This document shows, in pieces, positions 55,792 through 64,000 of a stretch of 64,000 nucleotides of DNA (positions within the stretch are counted from its first letter, which is position 1; each line of letters starts with the position of its first letter). The notes beneath the pieces were generated by a model that saw nothing but the letters and a program-made list of their open reading frames with translations, did no database searches and was not told the DNA's origin. Position numbers and translations under genes: made by a program. The stretch comes from Pandoraea vervacti. GTDB lineage: Bacteria > Pseudomonadota > Gammaproteobacteria > Burkholderiales > Burkholderiaceae. Location of the stretch: the NCBI RefSeq assembly GCF_000934605.2, contig NZ_CP010897.2:1984001-2048000 (forward strand), given 5' to 3'.

Positions 55792-56571
55792 TCAGGTGTA
55801 TTTTGCCGGACGTTTTTCGAGGAATGCACTGATGCCTTCCAGTCCGTCGGCGTGATGGAGCGAGGCTACGAAGTTATCGCGCTCGGCGCCGAGTTGTGAG
55901 GTCAGCGTCTGGCTCGCACCGCAGTCGATGAGCGACTTGATGCGGCCGACCGCGTTCGGCGAGAGCTGCGCCAGATCCGTCGCCCAGTTCAGGGCTTCGG
56001 CACGCGCCTGTCCCGGGGCGACCACGCGATTGACGACCCCGGCCGTGGCCAGACGTGCCGCCGACACCGGTTTGCCCTCCATCAGGATTTCCGTGGCGAG
56101 CGGGCGGGGCAGCGCCTGCGACAGGAACCAGGAGGCGCCGCCGTCGGGGGTCAGTCCCACCTTGACGTATGCCATCACGAACTTGGCGTTATCGGCCGCA
56201 ACGAGCAGGTCGCATGCCAGGGCGAGGGAGAACCCGGCACCGGCAGCTGCACCCTCGACGGCCGCGATGATCGGCTTCGGGCAGGCGCGCAGCGCTTCGA
56301 TCCACTCGGCCAGCGCATCGATGCTGGCGGCCTGCACCGACGGGTCCTTCTGACGATTTTCCAGCAGGCGGTTCAGGTTGCCGCCTGCGCAGAAAAAGTT
56401 GTCGGCGCCGGTGAGCACCACGGCGCGCACGGAGGCGTCGCGCTCGGCGGTCGCCAGCGCTTCGACACCGGCGGCGTACATGTCGGGGTGCAGGGCGTTG
56501 CGGGCGCCGGGATTGGACAGCGTCAGCACCAGGGTATGGTCGACGCGTTCGGCAAGCAGTTCAGCGGCCAT
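55792..56571 (-). CDS. enoyl-CoA hydratase/isomerase family protein
   Basis: Crotonase-fold protein of 259 aa. The oxyanion-hole segments are FFCAGGNLNRLLE and EGAAAGAGFSLALACDLLVA. LTPDGGASWFL carries Asp where classic hydratases have the second catalytic Glu, a common variant in paralogues, so hydratase versus isomerase is open. ATG 56571 has GGAG 9 nt upstream; a longer frame runs into the next gene's sequence and is not real. It is 16 bp after the 3-hydroxyacyl-CoA dehydrogenase. Confidence 0.92.
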   Translation of the reverse strand: MAAELLAERVDHTLVLTLSNPGARNALHPDMYAAGVEALATAERDASVRAVVLTGADNFFCAGGNLNRLLENRQKDPSVQAASIDALAEWIEALRACPKPIIAAVEGAAAGAGFSLALACDLLVAADNAKFVMAYVKVGLTPDGGASWFLSQALPRPLATEILMEGKPVSAARLATAGVVNRVVAPGQARAEALNWATDLAQLSPNAVGRIKSLIDCGASQTLTSQLGAERDNFVASLHHADGLEGISAFLEKRPAKYT

Positions 56572-56587
56572 CAGTCGGGTCTCCGGA

Positions 56588-58144
56588 TCACTGTTCTTCG
56601 GTGAGCAGCGACACGCCAAGTTGCGCGCGACGCGTGAGCCACGGCGACGGACGATAACGCGGGTCGCCATAGAACGATTGCAGATTGCGCAACACCGTGA
56701 GCAACTGGCGCGCGCCCACGGCGTCGCCGAGCGCCAGCGGGCCCTTGGCATACCCGAGGCCGAGCGTGACCGCGCGGTCGATGTCGCCCGGCGTTGCAAT
56801 ACGCTGCTGCGCAATGTCCGCGCCGATATTCACGATCGTGGCGATCACGCGTTGCGCGACGAAACCGGCCGAGTCGCGGATCACGCTCACCGGTGTGCCC
56901 CCATGGGCAAAGAGCGCGTGCGCGGCGTCCCGGGCATCGCGACGGGTCACGGGCGTGGTCATGAGCGTATGACGCTTCGCGCCCGCGAGCGGCAGCAGCG
57001 TATCGATGGCGACCGTGCGGGTAGCATCCAGCCCCTGCTCCACGGCGCAGGTCGTGGCGTCCAGACCCAGCGGGGTGACGACGATGAGCGCCGTGTCCGA
57101 GGGCTTGTCGCCGTTCTCGATGGTCACGCCCGTCGCGCCGAGCAGTTCGACCACGGCGGCAAAGCCGCGCGTGTCGGCACGACTGACCCAGACGCTCGCC
57201 GGCAGGGTATCCGGCGCCGGCGCTTCGGGCGGCACTTGCTGCTTGCCGTCGACATAGCGGTAAAAGCCTTCGCCGACCTTGCGCCCGAGCAGTCCCCCGG
57301 CGAATCGTACGGCGGTGATCGGCGACGGACGAAAACGCGCTTCTTCATAAAACTGGTGATAGATCGATTCCATCACCGGATGCGAGACATCGAGTGCCGT
57401 GAGGTCGAGCAACTCGAACGTACCGAGGCGAAAGCCGGCCTGTTCGCGCAGGATGCGATCGATATCGGCGAAGCTCGCGATGCCTTCACCGGCAACGCGC
57501 AGCCCCTCGGTATTCATGCCGCGTCCGGCGTGGTTGACGATGAAGCCGGGCATGTCCTTGCAGCGCACGGCCGTGTGGCCCATGCGCTGGCCAAGCGCGA
57601 GCAGGGCGTCGCCGACTTCCGGCGCCGTGCGCAGACCGTCGATGACTTCGACCACCTTCATGAGCGGGACCGGATTGAAGAAGTGGTAACCGGCCACGCG
57701 CTCAGGACGCTCGCATGCGGCCGCAATGGCCGTAATCGACAGCGACGACGTGTTGGAGGCGAGGATCGCGTCGGCGGCCACAATGCCTTCGAGCGAGCGA
57801 AACAGGTCGCGCTTGATCTCGAGCTTCTCGATGATCGCCTCGACGACCAGTTGGCAATCGGCCAAATCTTCCAGCGCGTTGCAGGCCTGCAACCGGCCCA
57901 TCGTCGCCTCGACGCTCGATGCCTCGATCTTGCCCTTCGCGGCGAGCTTGTCCAGCGTGTCGCGCAGGGCGTCCAGCGCGGCTTGTACGGCCTTCGCATT
58001 GGTGTCGTACAGCTTCACACGCAAACCGGCCTGAGCGGCGATCTGGGCGATGCCACGACCCATCGCGCCGGCGCCGACGATGCCCAGCACTTCGATGGCT
58101 TTACCGGCTGCGGCCGGGGAGGGGGACGAGGGAGATGCGGTCAT
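56588..58144 (-). CDS. 3-hydroxyacyl-CoA dehydrogenase (PaaH-like, two C-terminal domains)
   Basis: NAD-dependent oxidation of (S)-3-hydroxyacyl-CoA to 3-ketoacyl-CoA. 518 aa: a Rossmann domain (about 18-200) with IVGAGAMGRGIAQIAAQAG and the catalytic His in GYHFFNPVPLMK. Two helical domains follow (about 205-300 and 425-510), as in PaaH. MTASPSSPSP at ATG 58144 is followed by an Ala/Pro leader before the fold. First gene of the minus-strand cluster. Confidence 0.93.
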   Translation of the reverse strand: MTASPSSPSPAAAGKAIEVLGIVGAGAMGRGIAQIAAQAGLRVKLYDTNAKAVQAALDALRDTLDKLAAKGKIEASSVEATMGRLQACNALEDLADCQLVVEAIIEKLEIKRDLFRSLEGIVAADAILASNTSSLSITAIAAACERPERVAGYHFFNPVPLMKVVEVIDGLRTAPEVGDALLALGQRMGHTAVRCKDMPGFIVNHAGRGMNTEGLRVAGEGIASFADIDRILREQAGFRLGTFELLDLTALDVSHPVMESIYHQFYEEARFRPSPITAVRFAGGLLGRKVGEGFYRYVDGKQQVPPEAPAPDTLPASVWVSRADTRGFAAVVELLGATGVTIENGDKPSDTALIVVTPLGLDATTCAVEQGLDATRTVAIDTLLPLAGAKRHTLMTTPVTRRDARDAAHALFAHGGTPVSVIRDSAGFVAQRVIATIVNIGADIAQQRIATPGDIDRAVTLGLGYAKGPLALGDAVGARQLLTVLRNLQSFYGDPRYRPSPWLTRRAQLGVSLLTEEQ

Positions 58145-58615
58145 TCGGAATGTCTCGAGGTTGGTGTCGATTGTCGTCGATCGGTATCGTTGTGACAGTG
58201 GTTGTGACGGGGTGCGGCATGTCGGCGCGGCTTCGACGCAAGCGCGCAAATCGGTGCTTCGACGCGCCGGGGGCGGTGCCGCGTCTTCTACGTGACACGT
58301 CATTCTATCGTCCGACCGGTCGGTCGGGAAATGAATTTCCTGACGAATGATCGTGCGATGCAAACCGATGCCCAAATCACATGGCGGCTATTGTCGCTGA
58401 TCTTGCCTTGCTTGCCAGCGCTTGTTCCGCTCAGCGGTCGGCTCGACGCGTCACATCGACCGCGTGAGCGCGCATGGCGCACGGACCCGACATCGGAATT
58501 CGAGACGTTTCAAGTTGAATTCCGCTCACGGATCGTTGCGTGGTAACGGTACACTCCCGGTACCCGGCGCGCGCAAACGGGTCGCAAGCGCCGGCTCACT
58601 CACATGGGAGACATC
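58145..58615. other. divergent intergenic region between catabolic cluster and GST gene
   Basis: 471 bp with no gene I can support; open frames here are short and lack ribosome sites. It holds the putative operator and promoter described at 58302-58330 and must also carry the GST promoter on the plus strand. Confidence 0.6.
58302..58330 (-). promoter_or_regulatory. putative TetR-type operator overlapping a promoter
   Basis: CCGACCGGTCGG (58312-58323) is a perfect 12-bp palindrome. On the minus strand it lies in the 17-bp spacer between a weak -35 (TTCCCG, 58325-58330) and a good -10 (TAGAAT, 58302-58307), about 160 bp before the 3-hydroxyacyl-CoA dehydrogenase start. Palindromes of this GACCGGTC-centred form are common TetR-family operators in proteobacterial acyl-CoA regulons. 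No regulator gene is in the window. Confidence 0.5.
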
Positions 58616-59263
58616 ATGTTGAAGCTGTACGGCTTTCCAGTCAGCAACTATTACAACAAGGTCAAGGTGGTGCTGTACGAGAAGGGCTTGTCCTTCGAGG
58701 AGTCCGAATCGATTCCCTGTCAGGACGAACCGGTGCTGCAATGCTCGCCGCTGGGCAAGGTGCCGTATCTGCAAACGGAGAAGGGCTTTTTGTGCGAGTC
58801 GCAGGTCATTTGCGATTTCCTTGAAGCGGCGCATCCCGCACCGGCCCTGTTTTCGGCCGATCCGTGGCGCCAGGCCAAGGAGCGCGAATTGCTCACGATG
58901 ATCGAGCTGCATCTGGAGTTGGTGGTGCGCGAGGTCTACAAGCAGGCATTCTTCGGCGGAACAGTGTCGGAAGACACCCGTGAGCGTACCGAGAAGTTGC
59001 TGCGCCGCAATATCGTCGCGTTCAAGCGCATTGCGAAGTTCGCGCCGTATGTGGCGGGCGAGACCTTCACGATGGTGGACATCGCCGCCGGTATCCACTT
59101 GCCGATTCTCGGCATGGCCACGCAGGCGGTGTATGGGGAGGACTTCCTGAACGCCGAGGGCATCGACTGGAAGGCTTACGGCAAGCGGCTCTCGGAGCGC
59201 GAGTCGTTCCAGCGTATGCGCGCCGAACAGAAGGCTTACCAGCAAGCCAGGAAGGCGGGGTAA
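58616..59263 (+). CDS. glutathione S-transferase family protein
   Basis: 215 aa from ATG 58616, which has GGGAGA 6 nt upstream. The N-terminal thioredoxin-like half begins MLKLYGFPVSNYYNKVKVVLYEKGL; a Ser/Asn pair sits where the catalytic residue is expected. The glutathione-site turn is FLCESQVICDFLEAAHP. The helical C-terminal half has VAGETFTMVDIAAGIHLPIL. Substrate unknown. An upstream in-frame ATG at 58604 would add four residues. Confidence 0.9.
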   Translation: MLKLYGFPVSNYYNKVKVVLYEKGLSFEESESIPCQDEPVLQCSPLGKVPYLQTEKGFLCESQVICDFLEAAHPAPALFSADPWRQAKERELLTMIELHLELVVREVYKQAFFGGTVSEDTRERTEKLLRRNIVAFKRIAKFAPYVAGETFTMVDIAAGIHLPILGMATQAVYGEDFLNAEGIDWKAYGKRLSERESFQRMRAEQKAYQQARKAG

Positions 59264-59331
59264 TTGGCCGGGCTTCGGGACTGAGGAAATCCGAGGGGCA
59301 TGCGCAGGTGAGCGTGCCCGACAATAAAAAT

Positions 59332-59365
59332 CGGCCGCGATCCTGAGCATTGTGGCCGTTTTTTT
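59332..59365 (+). terminator. candidate terminator after the GST gene
   Basis: CGGCC (59332-59336) pairs with GGCCG (59354-59358) around a long loop and is followed by seven T. The stem is short, so the call is moderate. It lies between convergent genes. Confidence 0.5.
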
Positions 59366-59392
59366 GCTGCGTGCTGCGACAAGGCGTGAAAA

Positions 59393-60580
59393 TCAGATCT
59401 TCGCCAGACGCGCCAGCGCTTCGCGCAGCGTGTCGTCCTGCTTGGCGAAGCAAAAGCGCACCACGCCGGACTCATGCGGCTCGTGGTAGAACGCCGAGAC
59501 CGGAATGGCCGCAACGCCGATTTCTCCCGTGAGCCACAGCGCAAAGTCGGCTTCGCTCATGTCGCTGATCGCGCTGTAGTCCACACACTGGAAGTACGTG
59601 CCTTCACAGGGCAGCAGCTTGAAGCGCGTGTTCGCAAGACCTTCGCGAAACAGATCGCGCTTCTTCTGATAGAAGCCCGAGAGCGCCAGGTACGGGGCAG
59701 GGTCACGCATATAGTTGGCGAGACCGACCTGCATCGGCGTGTTGACCGTGAACACGTTGAACTGGTGCACCTTGCGGAACTCCGCCGACAGCGCGGCGGG
59801 CGCCGCGACAAAACCGACTTTCCAGCCCGTGACGTGGTACGTCTTGCCGAAGCTCGACACGATGAAGCTGCGGCGTGCGAGTTCGGGGTGGCGCGCCACG
59901 CTTTCGTGCCGCTTGCCGTCGTACACCATGTGTTCGTAGACCTCGTCCGAGATCAGCAGAATGTCGGTGCCCGCCACGATGTCGGACAACTGCGCGAGAT
60001 CGCGCTCATGCCATACCGTGCCGCTCGGGTTGTGCGGCGTATTGAACAGGATGAGACGCGTGCGCGGCGTGATGGCAGCCGCCAGCTTGTCGAACGGGAT
60101 GCGGAATTCCGGGGCTTCGAGCGTGATGAATACCGGCTTGCCGCCGGCCAGTTCGATTGACGGGACGTAGCTGTCATACGTCGGTTCGAACACGATCACT
60201 TCGTCACCCGGGTGCACCGTGGCCAGAATCGCGGTGAGCAACGCCTGCGTGGCGCCGGCCGTGACGGTAATTTCGGTGTTCCAGTCGTAATGCTGGCCGT
60301 AGAGCTTGCCGATCTTCTCGGCAATCGCCTGACGCAGCGCGGGCACGCCAGTCATCGGCGGGTACTGGTTATGGTCTTCGCGCATGGCGCGCGAGACGGC
60401 GTCGACGATCTTCGGATCGCACGAGAAATCGGGGAAGCCCTGACCGAGATTGACCGCCTGCTTCTCGGCAGCCAGCGCCGACATGACGGTGAAAATGGTG
60501 GTGCCGACATTCGGCAGGCGCGACGCGAGCGGCGGGGCGACCAGCGCAGGCGTGGTGGATCCAGTGTGAGGCGCGTTCAT
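59393..60580 (-). CDS. PLP-dependent aminotransferase, class I/II (YbdL/methionine-aminotransferase-like)
   Basis: 395 aa, fold type I. QAVNLGQGFPDFSCDP near residue 39 and FNTPHNPSGTVWHERDL are class signatures. The PLP lysine is in VSSFGKTYHVTGWKVGFVAA near residue 245, and the carboxylate-binding Arg is in GVVRFCFAKQDDTL. This subgroup includes YbdL and kynurenine/methionine aminotransferases; the amino donor is not certain. ATG 60580 gives a 25-residue leader before the fold. Confidence 0.9.
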   Translation of the reverse strand: MNAPHTGSTTPALVAPPLASRLPNVGTTIFTVMSALAAEKQAVNLGQGFPDFSCDPKIVDAVSRAMREDHNQYPPMTGVPALRQAIAEKIGKLYGQHYDWNTEITVTAGATQALLTAILATVHPGDEVIVFEPTYDSYVPSIELAGGKPVFITLEAPEFRIPFDKLAAAITPRTRLILFNTPHNPSGTVWHERDLAQLSDIVAGTDILLISDEVYEHMVYDGKRHESVARHPELARRSFIVSSFGKTYHVTGWKVGFVAAPAALSAEFRKVHQFNVFTVNTPMQVGLANYMRDPAPYLALSGFYQKKRDLFREGLANTRFKLLPCEGTYFQCVDYSAISDMSEADFALWLTGEIGVAAIPVSAFYHEPHESGVVRFCFAKQDDTLREALARLAKI

Positions 60581-60798
60581 GTTGACGTGGGACGATGCAG
60601 TGACCAGGCCGACATTCTAACGCCGTCGCGCCAAGCCTGCGGACGGCGCCCGGTCACGACCGACGCATTTCGGATGCCGACAACATCGATTACCGGCGTT
60701 TTCCGATATCGCTTTCGGAATGTTGCCTTGACGATGCCCCTCACCATCGCCCGGACGGCACTGTCGCGCCGTCGTACCTGCTCACGGCGGCGACGCGG

Positions 60799-61311
60799 TT
60801 ACCGGCCCGTGATGAGCAGTGATGTGAACGCACTTGCCGTCACGATCCGGAAGCCGAACTGGCGCGCCACACGACTGCGCAGCTTGAGCACCGCCTTGTC
60901 CTTGCTGACGAGCCAGTGCGCGTGTCCGTCGCGCGCGGCTTCCAGAAACTTCTGGTCGTCGCGGTCCCGGCAAAGCGGCAGCGGTGCGCTCGGGGCGGCG
61001 TCTTCCGGCACGACGATACGGTGGGTGTGGGTGTCGACCCAGTCGAGCGCGGCGTCGTTGTCGATCTCGCGCGCGGCGAACTGGGGGTAGGTGAGCACGA
61101 TCGCGAGTTCGTCGCGACAGCGCGAGGCCATGAGTGCCGTGAGGCGGCGCTCGACGAGCGCATCGCGCACCGGTCGGGCGACCGGGTCGTCGAACACCAG
61201 CAGATCGATCCAGACGTTGGTGTCGAGCACCACGCGCGGCGGTGTGGCGAGGGCGTTGAGGTGCTCGGCGAAGGCCCGGTCAGCGGGCGTGGCAACAGCG
61301 TTTTGAAGCAT
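60799..61311 (-). CDS. PIN-domain protein, putative toxin (COG1569 family)
   Basis: 170 aa. PIN-fold ribonuclease motif: VVLDTNVWIDLLVF near residue 27 gives the first Asp, acidic residues in RCRDELAIVL give the second, and CRDRDDQKFLEAA gives the third pair, followed by HWLVSKDKAVLKL. ATG 61311 is chosen; an earlier frame overlaps yaaA on the other strand. No antitoxin gene lies next to it, so it is either a solitary PIN protein or paired with something elsewhere. It is divergent from yaaA, 58 bp apart. Confidence 0.85.
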   Translation of the reverse strand: MLQNAVATPADRAFAEHLNALATPPRVVLDTNVWIDLLVFDDPVARPVRDALVERRLTALMASRCRDELAIVLTYPQFAAREIDNDAALDWVDTHTHRIVVPEDAAPSAPLPLCRDRDDQKFLEAARDGHAHWLVSKDKAVLKLRSRVARQFGFRIVTASAFTSLLITGR

Positions 61312-61369
61312 TGGATAGAATGACGGTTTCTCGATAGTTTCTTGATCAAGCAGGAACGCTGCACCCCAT

Positions 61370-62149
61370 ATGATAATTGTTCTCTCGCCGGCCAAATCGC
61401 TCGACTACGAAACGCCGCCTCACGTGAGCGCCCACACCGTGCCTCAGTTCGTGGACGACGCAGCCGAACTGATCGAGGGGCTGCGCGAACTGAGCCCCGC
61501 GCAGGTCGGCTCGCTCATGAGCATCTCCGACCCGCTCGCCGCGCTCAATGCCGCACGATACGCCGAATGGTCGCCGCGCTTCGACACCACCAACGCCAAG
61601 CAGGCCGTGCTCGCCTTTAACGGCGATGTCTACGAGGGGCTGTCCGCCCGTACGCTCAACGCCACGCAGCTCGACTTCGCCCAGAAGCATCTGCGCATTC
61701 TGTCGGGACTTTACGGCGTGCTGCGTCCGCTCGATCTGCTGCAACCGTATCGTCTCGAGATGGGAACGCGTTTCGTGAACAAGCGCGGACGCGACCTTTA
61801 CGCCTTCTGGGGCGAGCGCGTCACGCAGACGATCAACGCGTCGCTCGCCGAGCATCCCGAAACGCGTCGGGTGCTGGTGAATCTTGCCTCGGAGGAGTAT
61901 TTCAAGGTCGTCAAACGCCGTCTGGTGCAAGCGCCGGTGATTACGCCGGTGTTCGAGGACTGGAAGGGCGGCAAGTACAAGATCATCAGCTTCTATGCCA
62001 AACGCGCTCGCGGTCTGATGGCGCGCTACGCCATCGAACGTGGTGTGACCGATGTGCAGCAACTCAAGGCCTTCGACACCGAGGGCTATGCGTTCGACGA
62101 CAGCGTATCGAACGATTCGCTGTGGGTCTTCCGTCGCCGGGTGGCCTGA
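61370..62149 (+). CDS. yaaA: peroxide stress protein YaaA (UPF0246)
   Basis: 259 aa, full family length. MIIVLSPAKSLDYETPP is the family start; the DNA-binding-linked LSGLYGVLRPLDLLQPYRLEMG and FYAKRARGLMARY segments are typical. In E. coli the protein limits intracellular iron and protects DNA during peroxide stress. A strong terminator follows. Confidence 0.95.
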   Translation: MIIVLSPAKSLDYETPPHVSAHTVPQFVDDAAELIEGLRELSPAQVGSLMSISDPLAALNAARYAEWSPRFDTTNAKQAVLAFNGDVYEGLSARTLNATQLDFAQKHLRILSGLYGVLRPLDLLQPYRLEMGTRFVNKRGRDLYAFWGERVTQTINASLAEHPETRRVLVNLASEEYFKVVKRRLVQAPVITPVFEDWKGGKYKIISFYAKRARGLMARYAIERGVTDVQQLKAFDTEGYAFDDSVSNDSLWVFRRRVA

Positions 62150-62165
62150 CGTCGACCCGTTCGTC

Positions 62166-62192
62166 GCCCCGGACCATGTTCCGGGGCTTTTT
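62166..62192 (+). terminator. rho-independent terminator after yaaA
   Basis: GCCCCGGA (62166-62173), a 6-nt loop, TCCGGGGC (62180-62187), then TTTTT. The M14 gene starts 24 bp further on. Confidence 0.88.
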
Positions 62193-62215
62193 CATTTCCG
62201 TGTGCGAGACAAGTC

Positions 62216-63364
62216 ATGACCGTCCACATCAGCAGCAAGTTCGACAGCGGCGCGATCGAGGTGGTGAGCGCTGCGCGTGCCGACGACATTCACGTACGCA
62301 TCGCGAAAGACGGCGCCGCCGAGTTTGCGCAGTGGTTCCATTTCCGGGTGCAGGGCATAGGCGGCGTGCCATGCCGTATCGTCTTCGACAACGCGGGCCA
62401 GACATCGTATCCGCGTGGCTGGGAAAACTATCGTGCGGTGGCGTCCTATGATCGGGTGACGTGGTTTCGCGTGCCGACCTCATATGATGGGCAAGTCATG
62501 ACGGTTGCCTTCACCCCCGCGCACGACAGTGTCTATCTGGCGTATTTCGAACCCTATTCGGACGAGCGTCATCTGGCGCTGCTGGGTACGGCGCAGAATT
62601 CGCCGCTGGCGAGCTCGCGCTCGCTCGGCCAGAGCGTCGACGGTCGGGACATGACGTTGCTCACGGTCGGCGAACCGCGTGCCGGCAAGCGCCACATCTG
62701 GGTGATTGCGCGTCAGCATCCTGGCGAGACGATGGCCGAATGGTTCGTCGAAGGGATGCTGCGCCGGCTGCTCGGTGCCGGGGACTGGGCGGGCGATCCG
62801 CTGGCGGCGGCGCTGCTCGACGAAGCCGTGTTTTACGTGGTTCCCAACATGAACCCCGATGGTTCGGCTCGCGGCAATCTGCGCACCAATGCGACGGGGG
62901 CGAACCTCAACCGCGAATGGTTGACGCCGGACCCCGTGCGCAGCCCGGAAGTGCATCACGTGCGCGCCGCCATCGAGTCGACGGGCTGCGACATGTTCTT
63001 CGACATCCATGGCGACGAGGCGCTGCCGTACGTGTTTCTCGCCGGCAACGACGGCGTCGAGGGCGCAACGCAAGCCGTGCTTGCCCGGGAAAAGGCCTTC
63101 GGCGAACGACTGAAAGCGGCCAGCCTGGACTTCCAGGACAAGTTCGGCTATCCGCCAGGCAAGCACGGTCCGGAATCGTTCAAGCTGGCATCGAAGTGGG
63201 TCGCGCACCGCTTCGGCTGTCTGTCGCTCACGCTCGAAATGCCTTTCAAGGACAATGCCAATCGTCCCGACCCGCAATTCGGGTGGAGCGGCGCGCGAAG
63301 TGCTGCGCTTGGCGCGTCGATGCTCACGGCCATCTGGGCGCAAATGCAGGCCGATCAGGCGTGA
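62216..63364 (+). CDS. M14-family metallocarboxypeptidase (cytosolic type)
   Basis: 382 aa. An N-terminal beta-sandwich domain (about 1-120) precedes the zinc carboxypeptidase domain, the layout of the cytosolic carboxypeptidase-like M14 subfamily. Zinc ligands are His and Glu in ARQHPGETMAEWF near residue 168 and a later His in FFDIHGDEALPY. NMNPDGSARGNLRTNATGAN is the substrate-site loop, and the catalytic Glu is in LTLEMPFKDN. There is no signal peptide. Its peptide substrate is unknown. Confidence 0.9.
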   Translation: MTVHISSKFDSGAIEVVSAARADDIHVRIAKDGAAEFAQWFHFRVQGIGGVPCRIVFDNAGQTSYPRGWENYRAVASYDRVTWFRVPTSYDGQVMTVAFTPAHDSVYLAYFEPYSDERHLALLGTAQNSPLASSRSLGQSVDGRDMTLLTVGEPRAGKRHIWVIARQHPGETMAEWFVEGMLRRLLGAGDWAGDPLAAALLDEAVFYVVPNMNPDGSARGNLRTNATGANLNREWLTPDPVRSPEVHHVRAAIESTGCDMFFDIHGDEALPYVFLAGNDGVEGATQAVLAREKAFGERLKAASLDFQDKFGYPPGKHGPESFKLASKWVAHRFGCLSLTLEMPFKDNANRPDPQFGWSGARSAALGASMLTAIWAQMQADQA

Positions 63365-63418
63365 GAGCGACGCGTCGGCAGGTCCGTCACGCAACGGCGT
63401 AGTGGCAGACGTGACAAA

Positions 63419-63451
63419 GCACGACGCGCAATGCGTCGTGCGTCGCTTTTT
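63419..63451 (+). terminator. terminator-like hairpin after the M14 gene
   Basis: GCACGACGC (63419-63427) pairs with GCGTCGTGC (63433-63441); five T follow after GTCGC. It lies between convergent genes. Confidence 0.6.
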
Positions 63452-63471
63452 CGCCGAGCGCGCTGTTGCGA

Positions 63472-64000
63472 TCAGTTTTTCTTTTTCGTCGTGCTCTGCT
63501 TCGCGCTGCTCGACTTCGAGGACGACGATTTTGCCGTCGACTTGCTGCCCGACGCCTTGGCCGTGGCGCCACGCTTGCCCGACTTCGCGCCGGCGTGCGA
63601 CGCCTTGCCGCGCGAGGTGCGCTTGACCGGTTGCTCCACCTGCGAGAGCGGCGAGGTGTAATCGAAGCCCATCATGCGACCGTCGGCGTATCCACAGCGA
63701 ATGTGGATGTTGTCCGTCTGACCGCTCGTGCGTTTGCCGACGCCATCGAGTTCGACCATCTGCGTGACATCGACGCGTTGCTTGCGATCGTCGAATGGTC
63801 CGTTCCACGGCGCGATTTTCGCGTGCTCGGGGTCGAGCGCTGTCTCGCCGTATTCGACACTCTCGTAGCCCGGTAGCGTTGCGACAACGAAGCTCGCGTG
63901 AGCGGCGCAATCGGCCACCAGCGGCTCCGCGTGACGGGTGTTGATGAATTGCTCGACCAGCGTGCGATGCTGCTCGAGCGTGAACGCCTGAGCCGGGACC
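63472..64000 (-). CDS. secreted hypothetical protein with Lys/Ser/Ala-rich tail (5' end outside the window)
   Basis: Not a recognised family. The frame stays open to the window edge, so the true start is upstream of 64000 on the minus strand. The first visible residues are VPAQAFTLEQHRTLVEQF; the PAQA just before FTLEQ looks like a signal-peptidase cleavage site. The folded part (HAEPLVADCAAHASFVVATL, then GYESVEYGETALDPEHAK) contains two Cys that could pair. The last 50 residues are a basic tail of Lys, Ser and Ala (GSKSTAKSSSSK-like), similar to histone-H1-type tails. Confidence 0.7.
   Translation of the reverse strand, partial: VPAQAFTLEQHRTLVEQFINTRHAEPLVADCAAHASFVVATLPGYESVEYGETALDPEHAKIAPWNGPFDDRKQRVDVTQMVELDGVGKRTSGQTDNIHIRCGYADGRMMGFDYTSPLSQVEQPVKRTSRGKASHAGAKSGKRGATAKASGSKSTAKSSSSKSSSAKQSTTKKKN

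Overview
The window looks like core chromosome of a high-GC betaproteobacterium of the family Burkholderiaceae. The gene orders pyrG-kdsA-eno-ftsB and secG-tRNA-Leu(GAG)-nuoABCDEFGHIJKLMN-DUF2818 are typical of that family. Pandoraea is my best guess for the genus, but this rests on protein flavour and general layout, not on a database search. I see no prophage, insertion sequence, integrase, CRISPR array, rRNA or plasmid function, and no sharp change in base composition that would mark an island.

Layout. 1-8.9 kb: the end of an unusual ComEC, an alpha/beta hydrolase, then pyrG, kdsA, eno and ftsB, closed by a strong terminator. 9-13.5 kb: a glycine/tyrosine-repeat lipoprotein, Hsp33, a gamma-carbonic-anhydrase-fold protein, a DUF455 ferritin-like protein with a 12-bp tandem repeat, and a second hydrolase. 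13.7-20.8 kb: a co-directional run of PHP phosphatase, Sua5/YciO, an M50 protease, trpS, a methyltransferase, dapA, bamC and an MBL hydrolase. 20.8-27.5 kb: an alanine-repeat lipoprotein, a ribosomal oxygenase, a SlyD-like isomerase, a secreted phosphoesterase-like protein and mutS. 27.8-33.4 kb: a membrane diguanylate cyclase, a single-domain LuxR-type regulator, a quinone oxidoreductase, tpiA and secG. 33.4-48.8 kb: a tRNA-Leu with its own promoter and terminator, then the complete 14-gene complex I operon ending in DUF2818. 48.9-52.1 kb: Nudix, DUF1178, MaoC, YegP-like and GST genes. 52.3-58.1 kb: a minus-strand catabolic cluster. 58.6-64 kb: GST, aminotransferase, PIN protein, YaaA, M14 carboxypeptidase and a secreted protein cut by the window edge.

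How the genes work together. Most are independent housekeeping functions: nucleotide synthesis, KDO synthesis, glycolysis, division, lysine synthesis, outer-membrane assembly, mismatch repair, protein export and respiration. The most interesting unit is the minus-strand cluster at 52.3-58.1 kb. It joins a 3-hydroxyacyl-CoA dehydrogenase, an enoyl-CoA hydratase, a histidine phosphatase, an aminoglycoside-phosphotransferase-fold kinase and an acyl-CoA dehydrogenase. The kinase plus acyl-CoA dehydrogenase pair matches the enzyme pair used in phosphorylation-dependent catabolism of 4-hydroxyacyl-CoAs (LvaA/LvaC in levulinate catabolism; ACAD10/11 in animals). A perfect 12-bp palindrome sits in a promoter-like position upstream. 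I found no convincing new defence or mobile system; most of the window is ordinary.
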